Position numbers and translations under genes: made by a program | Assembly: GCA_023957275.1 (NCBI GenBank) | Contig: JAMLHF010000005.1 | Location: 1 to 64,000, forward strand | Direction: 5' to 3' | From: Lentimicrobium sp. | Lineage (GTDB): Bacteria > Bacteroidota > Bacteroidia > Bacteroidales > Lentimicrobiaceae | Length of the DNA: 64,000 bases | Part shown: positions 7,178 to 15,398 of the stretch, piece after piece | How the letters are laid out: every line of letters starts with the position of its first letter | Numbering within the stretch: the first letter of the stretch is position 1 | The notes under the pieces: model-generated | What the model saw: only the letters and a program-made list of their open reading frames with translations | The model's database searches: none | Told to the model about the DNA's origin: nothing

Positions 7178-8545
7178 TCAGGGTAAATCTGCCAGACTTA
7201 CGATGTCATCCGGCGTCAATACTGTAATATCCGGATGTGATGCGGGTGTTTTCTGAAATAAAACTTTGATGATTTTTTCAGGTTTTGCGAACGGGATATT
7301 GCTTTCCTTCCATTTCAACGATTCTAAAACTTCAACGGTATGATTTTTATCCGACCACTTGACTTCACCAATTAATAAAGCTGTCTGGTCAGTTGATGAG
7401 GCAATGAGGTCAATTTCCATTGCTTTTTTGTTTAAGCCGCCACCCCACCAACGTGAGGCAGGGTTGAACCTTTTACCTTCAATTTCGATGAAAGGAATTG
7501 CTTTTCTGCATAAATCCTCCCAGATTGCCGAGATATACCGGTCATACTTATTTTCTATTTCTTCCCAAACCTGTTCAACCATATTAAATTCAAGCCTGCT
7601 TTTGTTCGGGACCAGGAAAGTGAAATAGAAATTCATAAACGGATCATCCATTTTATAAAGGCTTTTTTTTGACGACTTTGGAGGTTCTCCGTAAGGTGTT
7701 TCACGCTTTATATATCCCTGATTAACAAGAAATCCAAGCACTCGTGATAATTGAGTGGCGGGTTTACCCAACCTTGCTGCGATTTCAGAAGGACGATGAA
7801 CACCGGCGCCTATCAGGCTGAGTATTGAGTAAGCTTGAACAGCGGTACGCAATTCATCCGAAAAAAGCCTCTCCGGCTCTTCGCTGAGCAAACCATTCTG
7901 ATCCAGGATACTATTTTTAACTGCCTGGGCTAGATTTTCATACTGCTTTCTAACCTCCCAATATCGGGGAATTCCGCCCCAAACTCCAAATTCCCGGACT
8001 GCATCCACTGTGGAAAGTGAAAGGTATTCCTGCAGATATCTGATAGCCATTGGTTTTAACTTAATTATTTCATCGCAACGGCCATAAAGCGGTGAAGTTT
8101 TCTCAAGCACCATGCTGTACATCATTTGCTGGGAAGAACCGCAAAGTATCAGGTGAAAGTTACCGTGGCCCCGGTTGTCAATGATTTTTTGCAGTACAGA
8201 CGGCAATTCGGGGCTGTTTTTTACCAAATAGGGGAATTCATCGATGCAAACAATCGTTCTTTCTTTTAGCGTATTGTTCAGGCTGAGAAAAAGAGTTTCC
8301 CAATCGGGGTAAACCGGTTTGGAGAAACCCGGGGCTATCTTTTCAACCTGCCTGGCAAAAGCTGAAATTTGCAAAGGTGCTTCTCTCAGATCAGCCGAAA
8401 AGTAGATCGTTTCATGGGGTAATATCTGTTGGAGCAACGTTGATTTACCACATCTGCGCCTCCCGTAAATTACGATAAACTGCGGTTTTTCCCGTTGCAA
8501 AGATTGCTCAATCCGCTCAATTTCTTTTTGTCTGTTCAGAAACAT
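7178..8545 (-). CDS. AAA+ ATPase with C-terminal DUF234-like domain
   Basis: A 455-residue ATPase of the archaeal-type family often annotated simply as ATP-binding protein (PF01637/DUF234 group). It starts with MFLNRQKEIERIEQSL, then Walker A in IYGRRRCGKSTLL (about 35-43). Walker B is IVCIDEFPYLV, followed by a sensor-like LILCGSSQQMM. Residues around 250-330 form a winged helix (HRPSEIAARLGKPATQLSRVL). The C-terminus (AMEIDLIASS, LLIGEVKWS) has the D...E.K pattern of the PDDEXK-like DUF234 domain. The ATG at 8545 is preferred to the in-frame start at 8575, whose extension is hydrophobic and atypical. The biological role is unknown. It is the first of three related ATPases in 7.2-11.6 kb. 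Confidence 0.9.
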   Translation of the reverse strand: MFLNRQKEIERIEQSLQREKPQFIVIYGRRRCGKSTLLQQILPHETIYFSADLREAPLQISAFARQVEKIAPGFSKPVYPDWETLFLSLNNTLKERTIVCIDEFPYLVKNSPELPSVLQKIIDNRGHGNFHLILCGSSQQMMYSMVLEKTSPLYGRCDEIIKLKPMAIRYLQEYLSLSTVDAVREFGVWGGIPRYWEVRKQYENLAQAVKNSILDQNGLLSEEPERLFSDELRTAVQAYSILSLIGAGVHRPSEIAARLGKPATQLSRVLGFLVNQGYIKRETPYGEPPKSSKKSLYKMDDPFMNFYFTFLVPNKSRLEFNMVEQVWEEIENKYDRYISAIWEDLCRKAIPFIEIEGKRFNPASRWWGGGLNKKAMEIDLIASSTDQTALLIGEVKWSDKNHTVEVLESLKWKESNIPFAKPEKIIKVLFQKTPASHPDITVLTPDDIVSLADLP

Positions 8546-8572
8546 GAGTACAATTATTAATATTATGCATAA

Positions 8573-8606
8573 CAAAAATAATGTTTTTCAAGCATAATAA
8601 GTCAAA
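8573..8606 (-). promoter_or_regulatory. candidate promoter of the ATPase gene at 7178-8545
   Basis: On the minus strand, TTTG (8603-8606) and TATTTTTG (8573-8580) are separated by 22 bp. They match the Bacteroidota -33/-7 pattern TTTG / TAnnTTTG. The 10-bp palindrome TTATGCATAA lies directly downstream at 8563-8572. Confidence 0.5.
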
Positions 8607-8620
8607 TCTTGAATTTATTT

Positions 8621-8761
8621 TCAGCATGGTATTTTGAACCGCACCAGCGTCCCCTTTGCGTTGCCCTCGTCATCCTTCAGGTCGATGATTTCCAGGGCGA
8701 TTTTCTTCTTTGACCTGTGATTCAGTGCCACGATCCGCTCCCGGGTGAAAAGGGTAGTCAT
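8621..8761 (-). pseudogene. C-terminal remnant of a LytS/YpdA-type histidine kinase, copy 1
   Basis: A 46-codon open frame reads MTTLFTRERIVALN, then SKKKIALEIIDLKDDEGNAK and GTLVRFKIP. The pattern ERI.LLN...IIDLKDE.GN..GT.V...IP is the very end of the HATPase domain in Bacteroidota LytS/YpdA-like sensor kinases. The rest of the kinase is missing. Upstream on the same strand, about 8762-8890, the frame stays open and protein-like (…NTVEMPAFTFSFSDLV…) but ends in a stop before this segment. A short expressed peptide cannot be excluded. A homologous tail lies at 10173-10367. Confidence 0.65.
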
Positions 8762-8918
8762 GGACTTATGACTGCTATGAGCAAAAACGGTTCAGGTTGC
8801 TGCGCACCAGATCTGAAAAAGAAAAGGTAAATGCCGGCATTTCGACGGTGTTGTTTACAATGAAATTGTTCAAATAATAAATGGCATAGAAGGATCTAAT
8901 AATAACGTAACAAGAAAA

Positions 8919-8961
8919 TTACTAACATATTTGTTAGTAACAATTTAATTACTTATCTTTG
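8919..8961 (+). promoter_or_regulatory. promoter with overlapping palindromic operator
   Basis: TTTG (8930-8933) and TATCTTTG (8954-8961) are 20 bp apart and fit the Bacteroidota promoter pattern. A perfect inverted repeat with 9-bp arms, TTACTAACA / TGTTAGTAA with a 4-bp spacer, covers 8919-8940 and overlaps the upstream element. A repressor bound there would block the promoter. Confidence 0.65.
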
Positions 8962-8977
8962 GGAGAAATCATTGATC

Positions 8978-10108
8978 ATGGATACTCCGTTCATATATGG
9001 CAAACTGGCTGTTGGTGAAAATTTCACTGACCGGGCAGAAGAAAAAATGCGGTTGGTGCAAAACTTTATTTCCGGCACCAATACTATTTTGATCTCACCC
9101 AGAAGATGGGGTAAATCCTCTTTGGTGTTGAAAGCGGCATCAGAAGTAAGGGACACGAGTCCAAACATCCTGGTCGTCTTCCTTGATCTGTTCAATATCC
9201 GCAGCGAAGAAGACTTTTATAAAGCATTAGCGGAAAATGTGATACGGGTCTCTTCCGGCCGAATGGAAGAAGTTATTTTAACCGTGAAACAATTCATGAA
9301 ACAATGGGTTCCCAGGATCAGTTTTTCGCCGGATTCACAACAGGAGTTCAGTTTGGGTTTAAACTGGAATGAGCTTAAAAAGCAACCCGATGAAATACTC
9401 GATCTTGCGGAAAACATTGCACAATCAAAAAAAAGCAAACTGGTTATCTGCATTGACGAATTTCAAAATATTGCGTTTTTTGAAGATCCACTGGCCTTTC
9501 AGAAAAAATTAAGGTCGCATTGGCAGACACATCAATCGGTTTCCTATTGCCTGTATGGTAGCAAAAGGCATATGCTGACGGATGTTTTCACTTCTCCATC
9601 CAAGCCGTTTTACAAATTTGGTGACCTGTTGTTTTTATCACGGATAGCGATCAACTATTGGGTACCATTCATTGCAGAGCGTTTCAGATCGACAGGGAAA
9701 GATATTTCAGATTCACTGGCCGAAAAGATAGCCGTCATGGCCGAAGGCCATCCACACTATGTGCAGCAGCTGGCACAACTGGTGTGGCTCAGGACCGGCA
9801 AAGAAGTCACATCTGGCATTATTGAGGAATCTGTGGATGGCCTGGTTCTGCAAATGAGCCTTTTATTCCAGGGGATCACTGAAAACCTGACTACCCCGCA
9901 GGTGAATTTTTTAAGAATGTTAATTGATGGTGAAACCCGGCATACCACAAGGGCGAATATTGACAAATACCAGCTAGGAAGCTCAGCTCATGTAATCCGG
10001 ATAAAGAAATCACTGATCGAAAAGGAAATCGTTGATGAACAACCCGGCGGTCTGATCATTCTTGACCCGGTGTATTCAACCTGGCTCAGATATTATTATT
10101 TTATCTGA
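8978..10108 (+). CDS. AAA+ ATPase with winged-helix C-terminus
   Basis: A 376-residue ATPase of the same broad group as the genes at 7178-8545 and 10450-11577. It opens with MDTPFIYGKLAVGENFTDR, then Walker A ISPRRWGKSSLV. Walker B is LVICIDEFQNIAF, and SYCLYGSKRHMLTDVF resembles the sensor-1 region. The C-terminus folds as a winged helix: TTPQVNFLRMLIDGE, GSSAHVIRIKKSLIEKE, then ILDPVYSTWLRYYY. The ATG at 8978 is chosen over the TTG at 8972 because GGGAGAA at 8961-8967 is well spaced for it. No endonuclease or membrane domain is seen. These proteins are abundant in anaerobic Bacteroidota but no function is established. The palindrome over its promoter suggests tight control. Confidence 0.9.
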   Translation: MDTPFIYGKLAVGENFTDRAEEKMRLVQNFISGTNTILISPRRWGKSSLVLKAASEVRDTSPNILVVFLDLFNIRSEEDFYKALAENVIRVSSGRMEEVILTVKQFMKQWVPRISFSPDSQQEFSLGLNWNELKKQPDEILDLAENIAQSKKSKLVICIDEFQNIAFFEDPLAFQKKLRSHWQTHQSVSYCLYGSKRHMLTDVFTSPSKPFYKFGDLLFLSRIAINYWVPFIAERFRSTGKDISDSLAEKIAVMAEGHPHYVQQLAQLVWLRTGKEVTSGIIEESVDGLVLQMSLLFQGITENLTTPQVNFLRMLIDGETRHTTRANIDKYQLGSSAHVIRIKKSLIEKEIVDEQPGGLIILDPVYSTWLRYYYFI

Positions 10109-10172
10109 TGATTTTGGCGGTCACCGGGCACTGGTCACTCGTCATTAGTCATTGGCTCCTGGCTTCTGGAAT

Positions 10173-10367
10173 TTATAGCGGCAGTAAGAACCTCACCAAT
10201 GTCCCCTTGGCATTCCCCTTGTTATCCTTCAGATCAATGTTTTCCTGCATTATCTTCTTTTTTGAACCGGATTTTTGACTTATAAGCATTTCATCATGCA
10301 GGAAAAAGTCATTGAATGGGATGCTGAACTCCTTTACAATACCCCTGATGGTCACTTTTCCGGTCAT
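10173..10367 (-). pseudogene. C-terminal remnant of a LytS/YpdA-type histidine kinase, copy 2
   Basis: A 64-codon frame ends SKKKIMQENIDLKDNKGN, then AKGTLVRFLLPL, closely matching the tail at 8621-8761 (SKKKIALEIIDLKDDEGN). The first 30 codons (VTIRGIVKEFSIPFNDFFLH) do not match the kinase family and may be a different remnant joined to the tail. Like copy 1, it is on the minus strand directly upstream of a plus-strand ATPase gene. It may be transcribed from the same intergenic region as the ATPase, so a small functional peptide remains possible. Confidence 0.6.
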
Positions 10368-10372
10368 TACAC

Positions 10373-10427
10373 TTGATATTTTCGCTGAATTCAGTTATAT
10401 TTGCAAATTGTAATTTACATTTTGTAA
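10373..10427 (+). promoter_or_regulatory. promoter followed by overlapping palindromes
   Basis: TTG (10373-10375) and TATATTTG (10396-10403) are 20 bp apart, matching the Bacteroidota promoter pattern. Just downstream, TGTAA-T-TTACA (10409-10419) and TTACA-TTT-TGTAA (10415-10427) overlap, giving three alternating half-sites. The layout suggests an operator for a dimeric regulator of the ATPase gene at 10450. Confidence 0.6.
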
Positions 10428-10449
10428 TATATAAATTGTTTAAGATAAA

Positions 10450-11577
10450 ATGGCAGCCATCTCAAATCCATTTATTACGACCGGGTATCAGGGGAGTGAA
10501 TACTTCTGTGACCGCACAGAAGAAACCATGACTCTTAAAAGAAACCTGGTCAACGGACAATCAACCACCCTGGTTGCCATTCGCAGGATAGGCAAAACCG
10601 GATTGATCCGGCATTTGCTGGCCCAACTCCCTGCTGGTCACACGGGGATCTACCTGGATATTCTTCCTACAGAAAGCCTGAGGGAATTTTTAAACGCGCT
10701 GGCCACAGCTGTTTTTTCCACCATTCCGGAACAGTCGAAACCTGGTAAACTGATTCTTGATTTCATAAAATCACTGAGACCGGTCATTGTTTTTGACCCG
10801 TTGACCGGATTTCCTCAGCTCACCGTGGATGTAAGGCCAGGTGAGGCTGAACGGCACATCCGGTCCGTGCTTGGATGCCTTGAGGCTTATCCGGAGAAAG
10901 TCATCATTGCCATTGATGAATTTCAGCAAATCATGAATTATCCCGAAAAAAATACGGATGCTTTTCTGAGAAGCATTATCCAGTCTCTCAGCAATGTCCG
11001 GTTTATCTTTTCCGGTAGCCAGCAGCATCTGATGATGCAACTTTTCGCCGATCCTTCGCGGCCTTTTTACCAGAGTACCGGTTTTCTGAAAATCGATAAG
11101 ATTGACGCTGATGAATATGCTGCTTTTATTCGTCATCACTTTCAGCACAGAGGCCATAAGATTGAAGATGAAACCATTTGCGCCATGATGGAGTGGGCCG
11201 ACCTTCATACCTATTATGTTCAATTGCTTTGTAACCGCGTGTTTGCATCTGCCGGTAAAAATGTGGATGATGAACTATGGAAACAACAGGCCGCCCGCCT
11301 GCTCCGTGAACAGGAGATTGTTTTCTTCAAATACCGGGATCTGCTTACGAAGCAGCAATGGGCACTGCTCAAAGCCATTGCTCATGAAGGCAAGGTTTTT
11401 TATCCCACTTCAAAAGATTTTATTTCGAAGTATGACCTGGGAAGCCCGGCAACTGTATTGAGGTCATTGCAAGCCTTACAGCAAAAGGAAATGATTTATT
11501 CGGATTATATCAAAGAAGGACAGATGTTTTACAGCGTTTATGATGTGTTGTTCAGGCGCTGGATGCAGGGGAAGTAA
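10450..11577 (+). CDS. AAA+ ATPase with winged-helix C-terminus
   Basis: A 375-residue paralogue of the ATPase at 8978-10108. It starts MAAISNPFITTGYQGSEYF, then Walker A LVAIRRIGKTGLI, in which the loop is RRIGKT rather than the fuller GxxxxGKT. Walker B is VIIAIDEFQQIMNY, and FIFSGSQQHLMMQLF matches the sensor region. Next come SRPFYQSTGFLKIDKI and the lid (WADLHTYYVQLLCNRVF). The C-terminus is a winged helix (TKQQWALLKAIAHEGKVFYP, LGSPATVLRSLQAL, MFYSVYDVLFRRWM). The order and motifs are the same in both genes, but sequence identity is modest, so any duplication is old. Its function is unknown. Confidence 0.9.
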   Translation: MAAISNPFITTGYQGSEYFCDRTEETMTLKRNLVNGQSTTLVAIRRIGKTGLIRHLLAQLPAGHTGIYLDILPTESLREFLNALATAVFSTIPEQSKPGKLILDFIKSLRPVIVFDPLTGFPQLTVDVRPGEAERHIRSVLGCLEAYPEKVIIAIDEFQQIMNYPEKNTDAFLRSIIQSLSNVRFIFSGSQQHLMMQLFADPSRPFYQSTGFLKIDKIDADEYAAFIRHHFQHRGHKIEDETICAMMEWADLHTYYVQLLCNRVFASAGKNVDDELWKQQAARLLREQEIVFFKYRDLLTKQQWALLKAIAHEGKVFYPTSKDFISKYDLGSPATVLRSLQALQQKEMIYSDYIKEGQMFYSVYDVLFRRWMQGK

Positions 11578-11815
11578 GCATTATAACGGACAGTATCGGA
11601 GTCCGCTCGCATGCCCTTCTAACTCCCTGAGGACAATGATCTCCCGTGAGATCTTCTCTTTCGCCAAGTCTTCCCGTGATGTCGGTTTTAAAGAATACCT
11701 GTGTGATGCCATGAAATTTGTTCCCTGAACTTTTCCGGGAAAAATTACAGGTTTGGCTAAACCTTCGACTGTCCGGAATGTTTAAACAGTCAGAAAAATC
11801 TTTAAACAGAATATT

Positions 11816-12271
11816 ATGAGCAAATTTAAACCCGGCGATCAGGCGCCGGCCTTCAGTGGAAAGGATCACTCAGGGAATGTGGTAAGTCTTGAAAGCTTCC
11901 GTGGCAGTAAAGTGGTATTGTATTTTTATCCCAAGGACGACACCCCCGGCTGTACGGCCGAAGCGTGCAGCCTGCGCGATAACTATGAGGCATTGCTGGC
12001 CCGCGGTTACAAAGTGGTGGGCGTTAGCCCTGACAGCGAAAAATCGCACCAGAAGTTTATCAATAAATACGAACTGCCTTTCCCGCTGATTTCCGATACC
12101 GAGAAGAAGATCCTTCAGGATTACGGCGTATGGGGCCGCAAGAAGTTTATGGGCCGCGAATACGACGGCGTGATCCGCACCACTTTTATCATTGATGAAA
12201 AAGGCGTGATTGAGGAAGTGATCGAAAAGGTGGATACCAAAAACCACGCGGCTCAGGTGCTGAAGGACTGA
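11816..12271 (+). CDS. bcp: thioredoxin-dependent thiol peroxidase (Bcp/PrxQ)
   Basis: A 151-residue peroxiredoxin of the Bcp/PrxQ type, reducing hydrogen peroxide and organic hydroperoxides with electrons from thioredoxin. The peroxidatic cysteine is C46 in YPKDDTPGCTAEAC and the resolving cysteine is C51, the five-residue spacing of PrxQ proteins. The length and the ending are typical. It is cytoplasmic, without a leader. The 238-bp gap upstream (11578-11815) holds no other gene I can support, and recA follows 241 bp downstream with its own promoter candidate. It is not part of the peroxide block at 38.7-43.9 kb. Confidence 0.95.
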   Translation: MSKFKPGDQAPAFSGKDHSGNVVSLESFRGSKVVLYFYPKDDTPGCTAEACSLRDNYEALLARGYKVVGVSPDSEKSHQKFINKYELPFPLISDTEKKILQDYGVWGRKKFMGREYDGVIRTTFIIDEKGVIEEVIEKVDTKNHAAQVLKD

Positions 12272-12459
12272 AAAACCAAGGCTGTTTGTTAATCAAACCG
12301 GCGTTCTTAAACAGTAGATCTGTATTCCATCGGAACCGTGTTTTTGTGGCGAATTTTCATTAGGGCCCGATAGTCTGATCGCTGATATAAATTATCAAAT
12401 AGCTGTATTCCCCGGCTATATTTTTTTTGCCGGGCATTCACCTGTTTGTTCCTATTCCT

Positions 12460-12467
12460 TATCTTTG
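12460..12467 (+). promoter_or_regulatory. candidate -7 promoter element of recA
   Basis: TATCTTTG matches the TAnnTTTG element and stands 45 bp upstream of the recA start. No good TTTG was found 19-22 bp upstream of it, so the assignment rests on one element. Confidence 0.4.
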
Positions 12468-12512
12468 AAGATCATAAGAATCATCAGCTAATATTTATAA
12501 ATCATTGATACC

Positions 12513-13529
12513 ATGAGTAAAGATCAGAAAGAAAACAATCTGGAAAAGTTAAAGGCGCTTCAGCTGACCCTTGATAAGATTGAAAAGTCATACGGTAAAG
12601 GCACCATCATGAAACTGGGGGATGCCCCGGTTGAAGAGATGCCGAGCATTTCGACCGGCTCCATCGCGCTCGACACTGCCCTGGGGGTGAGCGGACTTCC
12701 CAAAGGTCGTGTGGTGGAGATTTACGGACCGGAGTCATCCGGAAAAACCACCCTTGCCCTGCATGCGGTGGCCGAATCGCAGAAGCAGGGAGGCATTGCC
12801 GCGTTTATCGATGCCGAGCACGCTTTCGACCGGTATTATGCGCAGAAACTGGGCGTAAATATTGACGACCTGTTGGTTTCGCAGCCCGATAACGGGGAGC
12901 AGGCCCTTGAGATTGCCGAGAACCTGATCCGTTCTGGCGCCATCGACATCATTGTGATTGACTCCGTGGCGGCCCTTACCCCCCGCAGCGAGATCGAGGG
13001 CGAGATGGGCGATTCAAAGGTTGGACTGCAGGCCAGGCTGATGTCGCAGGCGTTGCGCAAACTGACCTCTACCATCAGCAAAACAGGATGCTGTTGCATC
13101 TTTATCAACCAGTTGCGCGAAAAAATCGGAATCATGTTCGGTAATCCCGAAACCACCACGGGCGGTAATGCACTGAAGTTTTACGCTTCCATCAGGCTGG
13201 ATATCCGCCGGGTTTCGCAGATCAAAGAGAATGATTCTGCCGTTGGAAACCGCGTAAGGGTAAAGGTTGTGAAAAACAAGGTGGCGCCGCCTTTCCGGCA
13301 GGCAGAATTTGACATTATTTTCGGAGAGGGTATTTCAAAGACAGGTGAAATCGTTGACCTGGGCGTAGATTACAATATTATCAAGAAAAGCGGATCCTGG
13401 TTCAGCTACGGCGATACCAAGCTTGGTCAGGGCCGCGATGCCGTGAAGAAACTCCTGCTCGACAATCCCGAACTTGCCGAAGAACTGGAAGGGAAGGTGC
13501 GTGATGCGCTGAAGAATCCGGCAAGCTAG
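12513..13529 (+). CDS. recA: recombinase RecA
   Basis: A 338-residue RecA, the ATP-dependent strand-exchange protein of homologous recombination and the SOS response. Walker A is GPESSGKT (72-79), Walker B is [12 protein letters not shown], and loop L1/L2 signatures [20 protein letters not shown] and [10 protein letters not shown]([12 protein letters not shown]) are intact. The C-terminal tail is short and not strongly acidic. The ATG at 12513 gives the usual N-terminus. It is monocistronic by appearance, with a promoter-like element upstream and a hairpin with a T-run after the stop. No SOS box consensus was recognised upstream. Confidence 0.98.
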   Translation: MSKDQKENNLEKLKALQLTLDKIEKSYGKGTIMKLGDAPVEEMPSISTGSIALDTALGVSGLPKGRVVEIYGPESSGKTTLALHAVAESQKQGGIAAFIDAEHAFDRYYAQKLGVNIDDLLVSQPDNGEQALEIAENLIRSGAIDIIVIDSVAALTPRSEIEGEMGDSKVGLQARLMSQALRKLTSTISKTGCCCIFINQLREKIGIMFGNPETTTGGNALKFYASIRLDIRRVSQIKENDSAVGNRVRVKVVKNKVAPPFRQAEFDIIFGEGISKTGEIVDLGVDYNIIKKSGSWFSYGDTKLGQGRDAVKKLLLDNPELAEELEGKVRDALKNPAS

Positions 13530-13561
13530 CAATTGCCCTTATAAGATAACCGCATTCAAGT

Positions 13562-13596
13562 CAGCTCTTTCTTTTCAGGGAAGGGCTGTTTTGTTT
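13562..13596 (+). terminator. rho-independent terminator after recA
   Basis: CAGCTCTT (13562-13569) pairs with AAGGGCTG (13581-13588) with one wobble and an 11-nt loop, followed by TTTTGTTT. Confidence 0.7.
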
Positions 13597-13620
13597 AACT
13601 TTGCCGCGTATTGTAACTTA

Positions 13621-14676
13621 ATGACTGTTATGCCAGCTTTTTCTTTCAGGTCACTCCTGGTTATTGCCGCGTTTGCCGCGTGTCTTTTCCTTTTTGGCTC
13701 ATCATGTAAAAGGTCCGGAAAGGTTGCTGCCGTTGCGGAGCAGCAGGTGGCCGATACCATTGCCGATGAACTTACCCGCCTCAACCAGTTGGTAAACGCT
13801 TCGCCTTCGGATACAAAGCCCTATATGGAGAGGGCGCGGTATTTTGCTGGCAAAGGGCAGGAAAACGAGGCCCTGGCGGATATCAACAGGGCGCTTACGC
13901 TAGACGAAAACAATCCGGATGTTTACGCGGCACTCTCGGATGTATATATGTATTCCGGCAAGATGCAGCGGGCGCTGGATGCCCTGAAGAAGGCGAAGGA
14001 GCTTGCCCCGGGCGCCGGCGTTTATGATGTTAAGATGGCCCGCCTTTACCTTACCATGAGTGATTACAAGCAGACTTTCAATGCCTTGCGCGAAGGTCTG
14101 CGCAAAGACCCGGATAACGCCGAAGCGTTTTTTATCAGCGGCCTTGCCAATGAAGAGATGGGGGATACCCTGAAAGCCATTGACAGTTATCAGATGGCCG
14201 TGGCAAAGGATCAGAATCACTATGATGCCCTCAAGCAACTGGGCATCATTATGGCAGAGCGGAAAAACAAACTCGCTGTTGACTACCTGCGCAATGCAGC
14301 GCGGGTGAAACCCGGAAGTCCCGATCCCCTGTATGTTCTGGGTATGTATTACCAGGAAAACGGAGAGCCCGACAAAGCGCTCAGCGTATATGGCGAAATC
14401 CTGATCATCGATGAGAATTACAAGCTGGCGCACTATAACAAGGGTTACGTTCACCTGGTGTACAAGGAAGAGTATGCCGAAGCCGTAAGCGCGTTCAGCC
14501 GGGCCATCGAAATCGACAATGAGTATACCGACGCGTACTATAACCGTGGTTTCGCCTATGAGCTGATGGGTGACCTGGCCGGAGCCCGGAAAGATTATGA
14601 AAGGGTGCTGCGGATGAAGGTCAACGACGACAAAGCCGTAGAAGGCCTGAACAGGCTGGATGCCCTGAAGCAATAA
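13621..14676 (+). CDS. TPR-repeat lipoprotein
   Basis: A 351-residue protein with a hydrophobic leader ending LFLFGSSCKRS, so C29 is the likely lipid-carrying cysteine, although the lipobox (GSSC) is not ideal. The mature part is a row of tetratricopeptide repeats: PYMERARYFAGKGQENEALADI, then NPDVYAALSDVYMYSGKMQRAL, and so on to YTDAYYNRGFAYELMGDLAG, about eight in all. Such lipoproteins act as scaffolds at the inner or outer membrane, and the partner is not evident. The ATG at 13621 is chosen; a TTG at 13591 would overlap the recA terminator. A second ATG at 13630 is also possible. It is transcribed away from recA and converges with the HPt gene. Confidence 0.88.
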   Translation: MTVMPAFSFRSLLVIAAFAACLFLFGSSCKRSGKVAAVAEQQVADTIADELTRLNQLVNASPSDTKPYMERARYFAGKGQENEALADINRALTLDENNPDVYAALSDVYMYSGKMQRALDALKKAKELAPGAGVYDVKMARLYLTMSDYKQTFNALREGLRKDPDNAEAFFISGLANEEMGDTLKAIDSYQMAVAKDQNHYDALKQLGIIMAERKNKLAVDYLRNAARVKPGSPDPLYVLGMYYQENGEPDKALSVYGEILIIDENYKLAHYNKGYVHLVYKEEYAEAVSAFSRAIEIDNEYTDAYYNRGFAYELMGDLAGARKDYERVLRMKVNDDKAVEGLNRLDALKQ

Positions 14677-14695
14677 ACGTTAATTGAAGGCAGGC

Positions 14696-15070
14696 TTAAC
14701 CCTCCTGCACCAGCTCAGCCCTGATCTGTGTCAGGTCGCCGGCCATTTCGATCAGTGAAGCCCTGATATTGTCTATAACCTGCGTCACACCGGCTTCATC
14801 GAAACCGGCACCGTTTTGCTCAACCAGTTCCGCGGCTGATTTCTCGAAGTTTTTAACCATCTCAAGCAGCGACGGTGCCGAGAAATTGGCAACCACCCCC
14901 TTCAGGTTATGGGCGGTGAAACGGAGCCCGGTAAAATCCCTTGCCTTTACATCGTTGTAAAGTTTTTCCAGCTTTCCCTGATATTCATCCAGAAAAATAT
15001 CTATGATCTCGATAATCACCGATTTATCGAAATAATGATAGGTTTCGAGGAATACTTGTTTGTTTACCAT
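14696..15070 (-). CDS. HPt-domain phosphotransfer protein
   Basis: A 124-residue stand-alone histidine phosphotransfer protein. The phosphorylated residue is H54 in FTAHNLKGVVANFSA, matching the H-x-L-K-G-x-x-x-x-h consensus. The rest is a four-helix bundle. Such proteins relay phosphate between a hybrid kinase and a response regulator. No kinase or regulator is adjacent; the nearest two-component genes are at 32.5-34.2 kb. It follows the feo genes on the same strand with a gap of 78 bp, so read-through is possible, but a role in iron uptake is not implied by the sequence. Confidence 0.88.
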   Translation of the reverse strand: MVNKQVFLETYHYFDKSVIIEIIDIFLDEYQGKLEKLYNDVKARDFTGLRFTAHNLKGVVANFSAPSLLEMVKNFEKSAAELVEQNGAGFDEAGVTQVIDNIRASLIEMAGDLTQIRAELVQEG

Positions 15071-15148
15071 ATTGTCGTTTCAGAATACAGAAACCCGTCA
15101 ACAGATTTCTGATGCAAATTTAGCAGAAGAATCAATACACGCAATGTT

Positions 15149-15367
15149 CTATTCCGTTACCTGAAATTGCCGGTCCCGGGTTTCTTTCCGGCGTTTGTTT
15201 TCTTCAATTTCCTTTTTCAGGTCCTGCAGCTGGCACCCGGAACAATCACTGGCACAACCGGAACAACCGCTGAGCGGGTTCGTGAATTTCCGGTACAGCT
15301 TATAGCCGCCGATTGAAGCTGCAATCCCGACGATGATAAGCGCGATGATTTCCTGATATTGTTCCAT
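15149..15367 (-). CDS. FeoB-associated Cys-rich membrane protein
   Basis: A 72-residue protein with one N-terminal membrane segment (EIIALIIVGIAASIGGYKLY) and a cysteine cluster CSGCASDCSGC just after it. This is the pattern of the FeoB-associated Cys-rich family (PF12669), small proteins that accompany the ferrous iron transporter. The tail is charged and likely helical. It lies 31 bp downstream of the M50-like peptidase gene in the feo operon. Family knowledge suggests binding or handling of iron at the membrane; direct proof is lacking. Confidence 0.9.
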   Translation of the reverse strand: MEQYQEIIALIIVGIAASIGGYKLYRKFTNPLSGCSGCASDCSGCQLQDLKKEIEENKRRKETRDRQFQVTE

Positions 15368-15398
15368 AGGTCAGCGTTTGTTTATATTCAACATGAAA

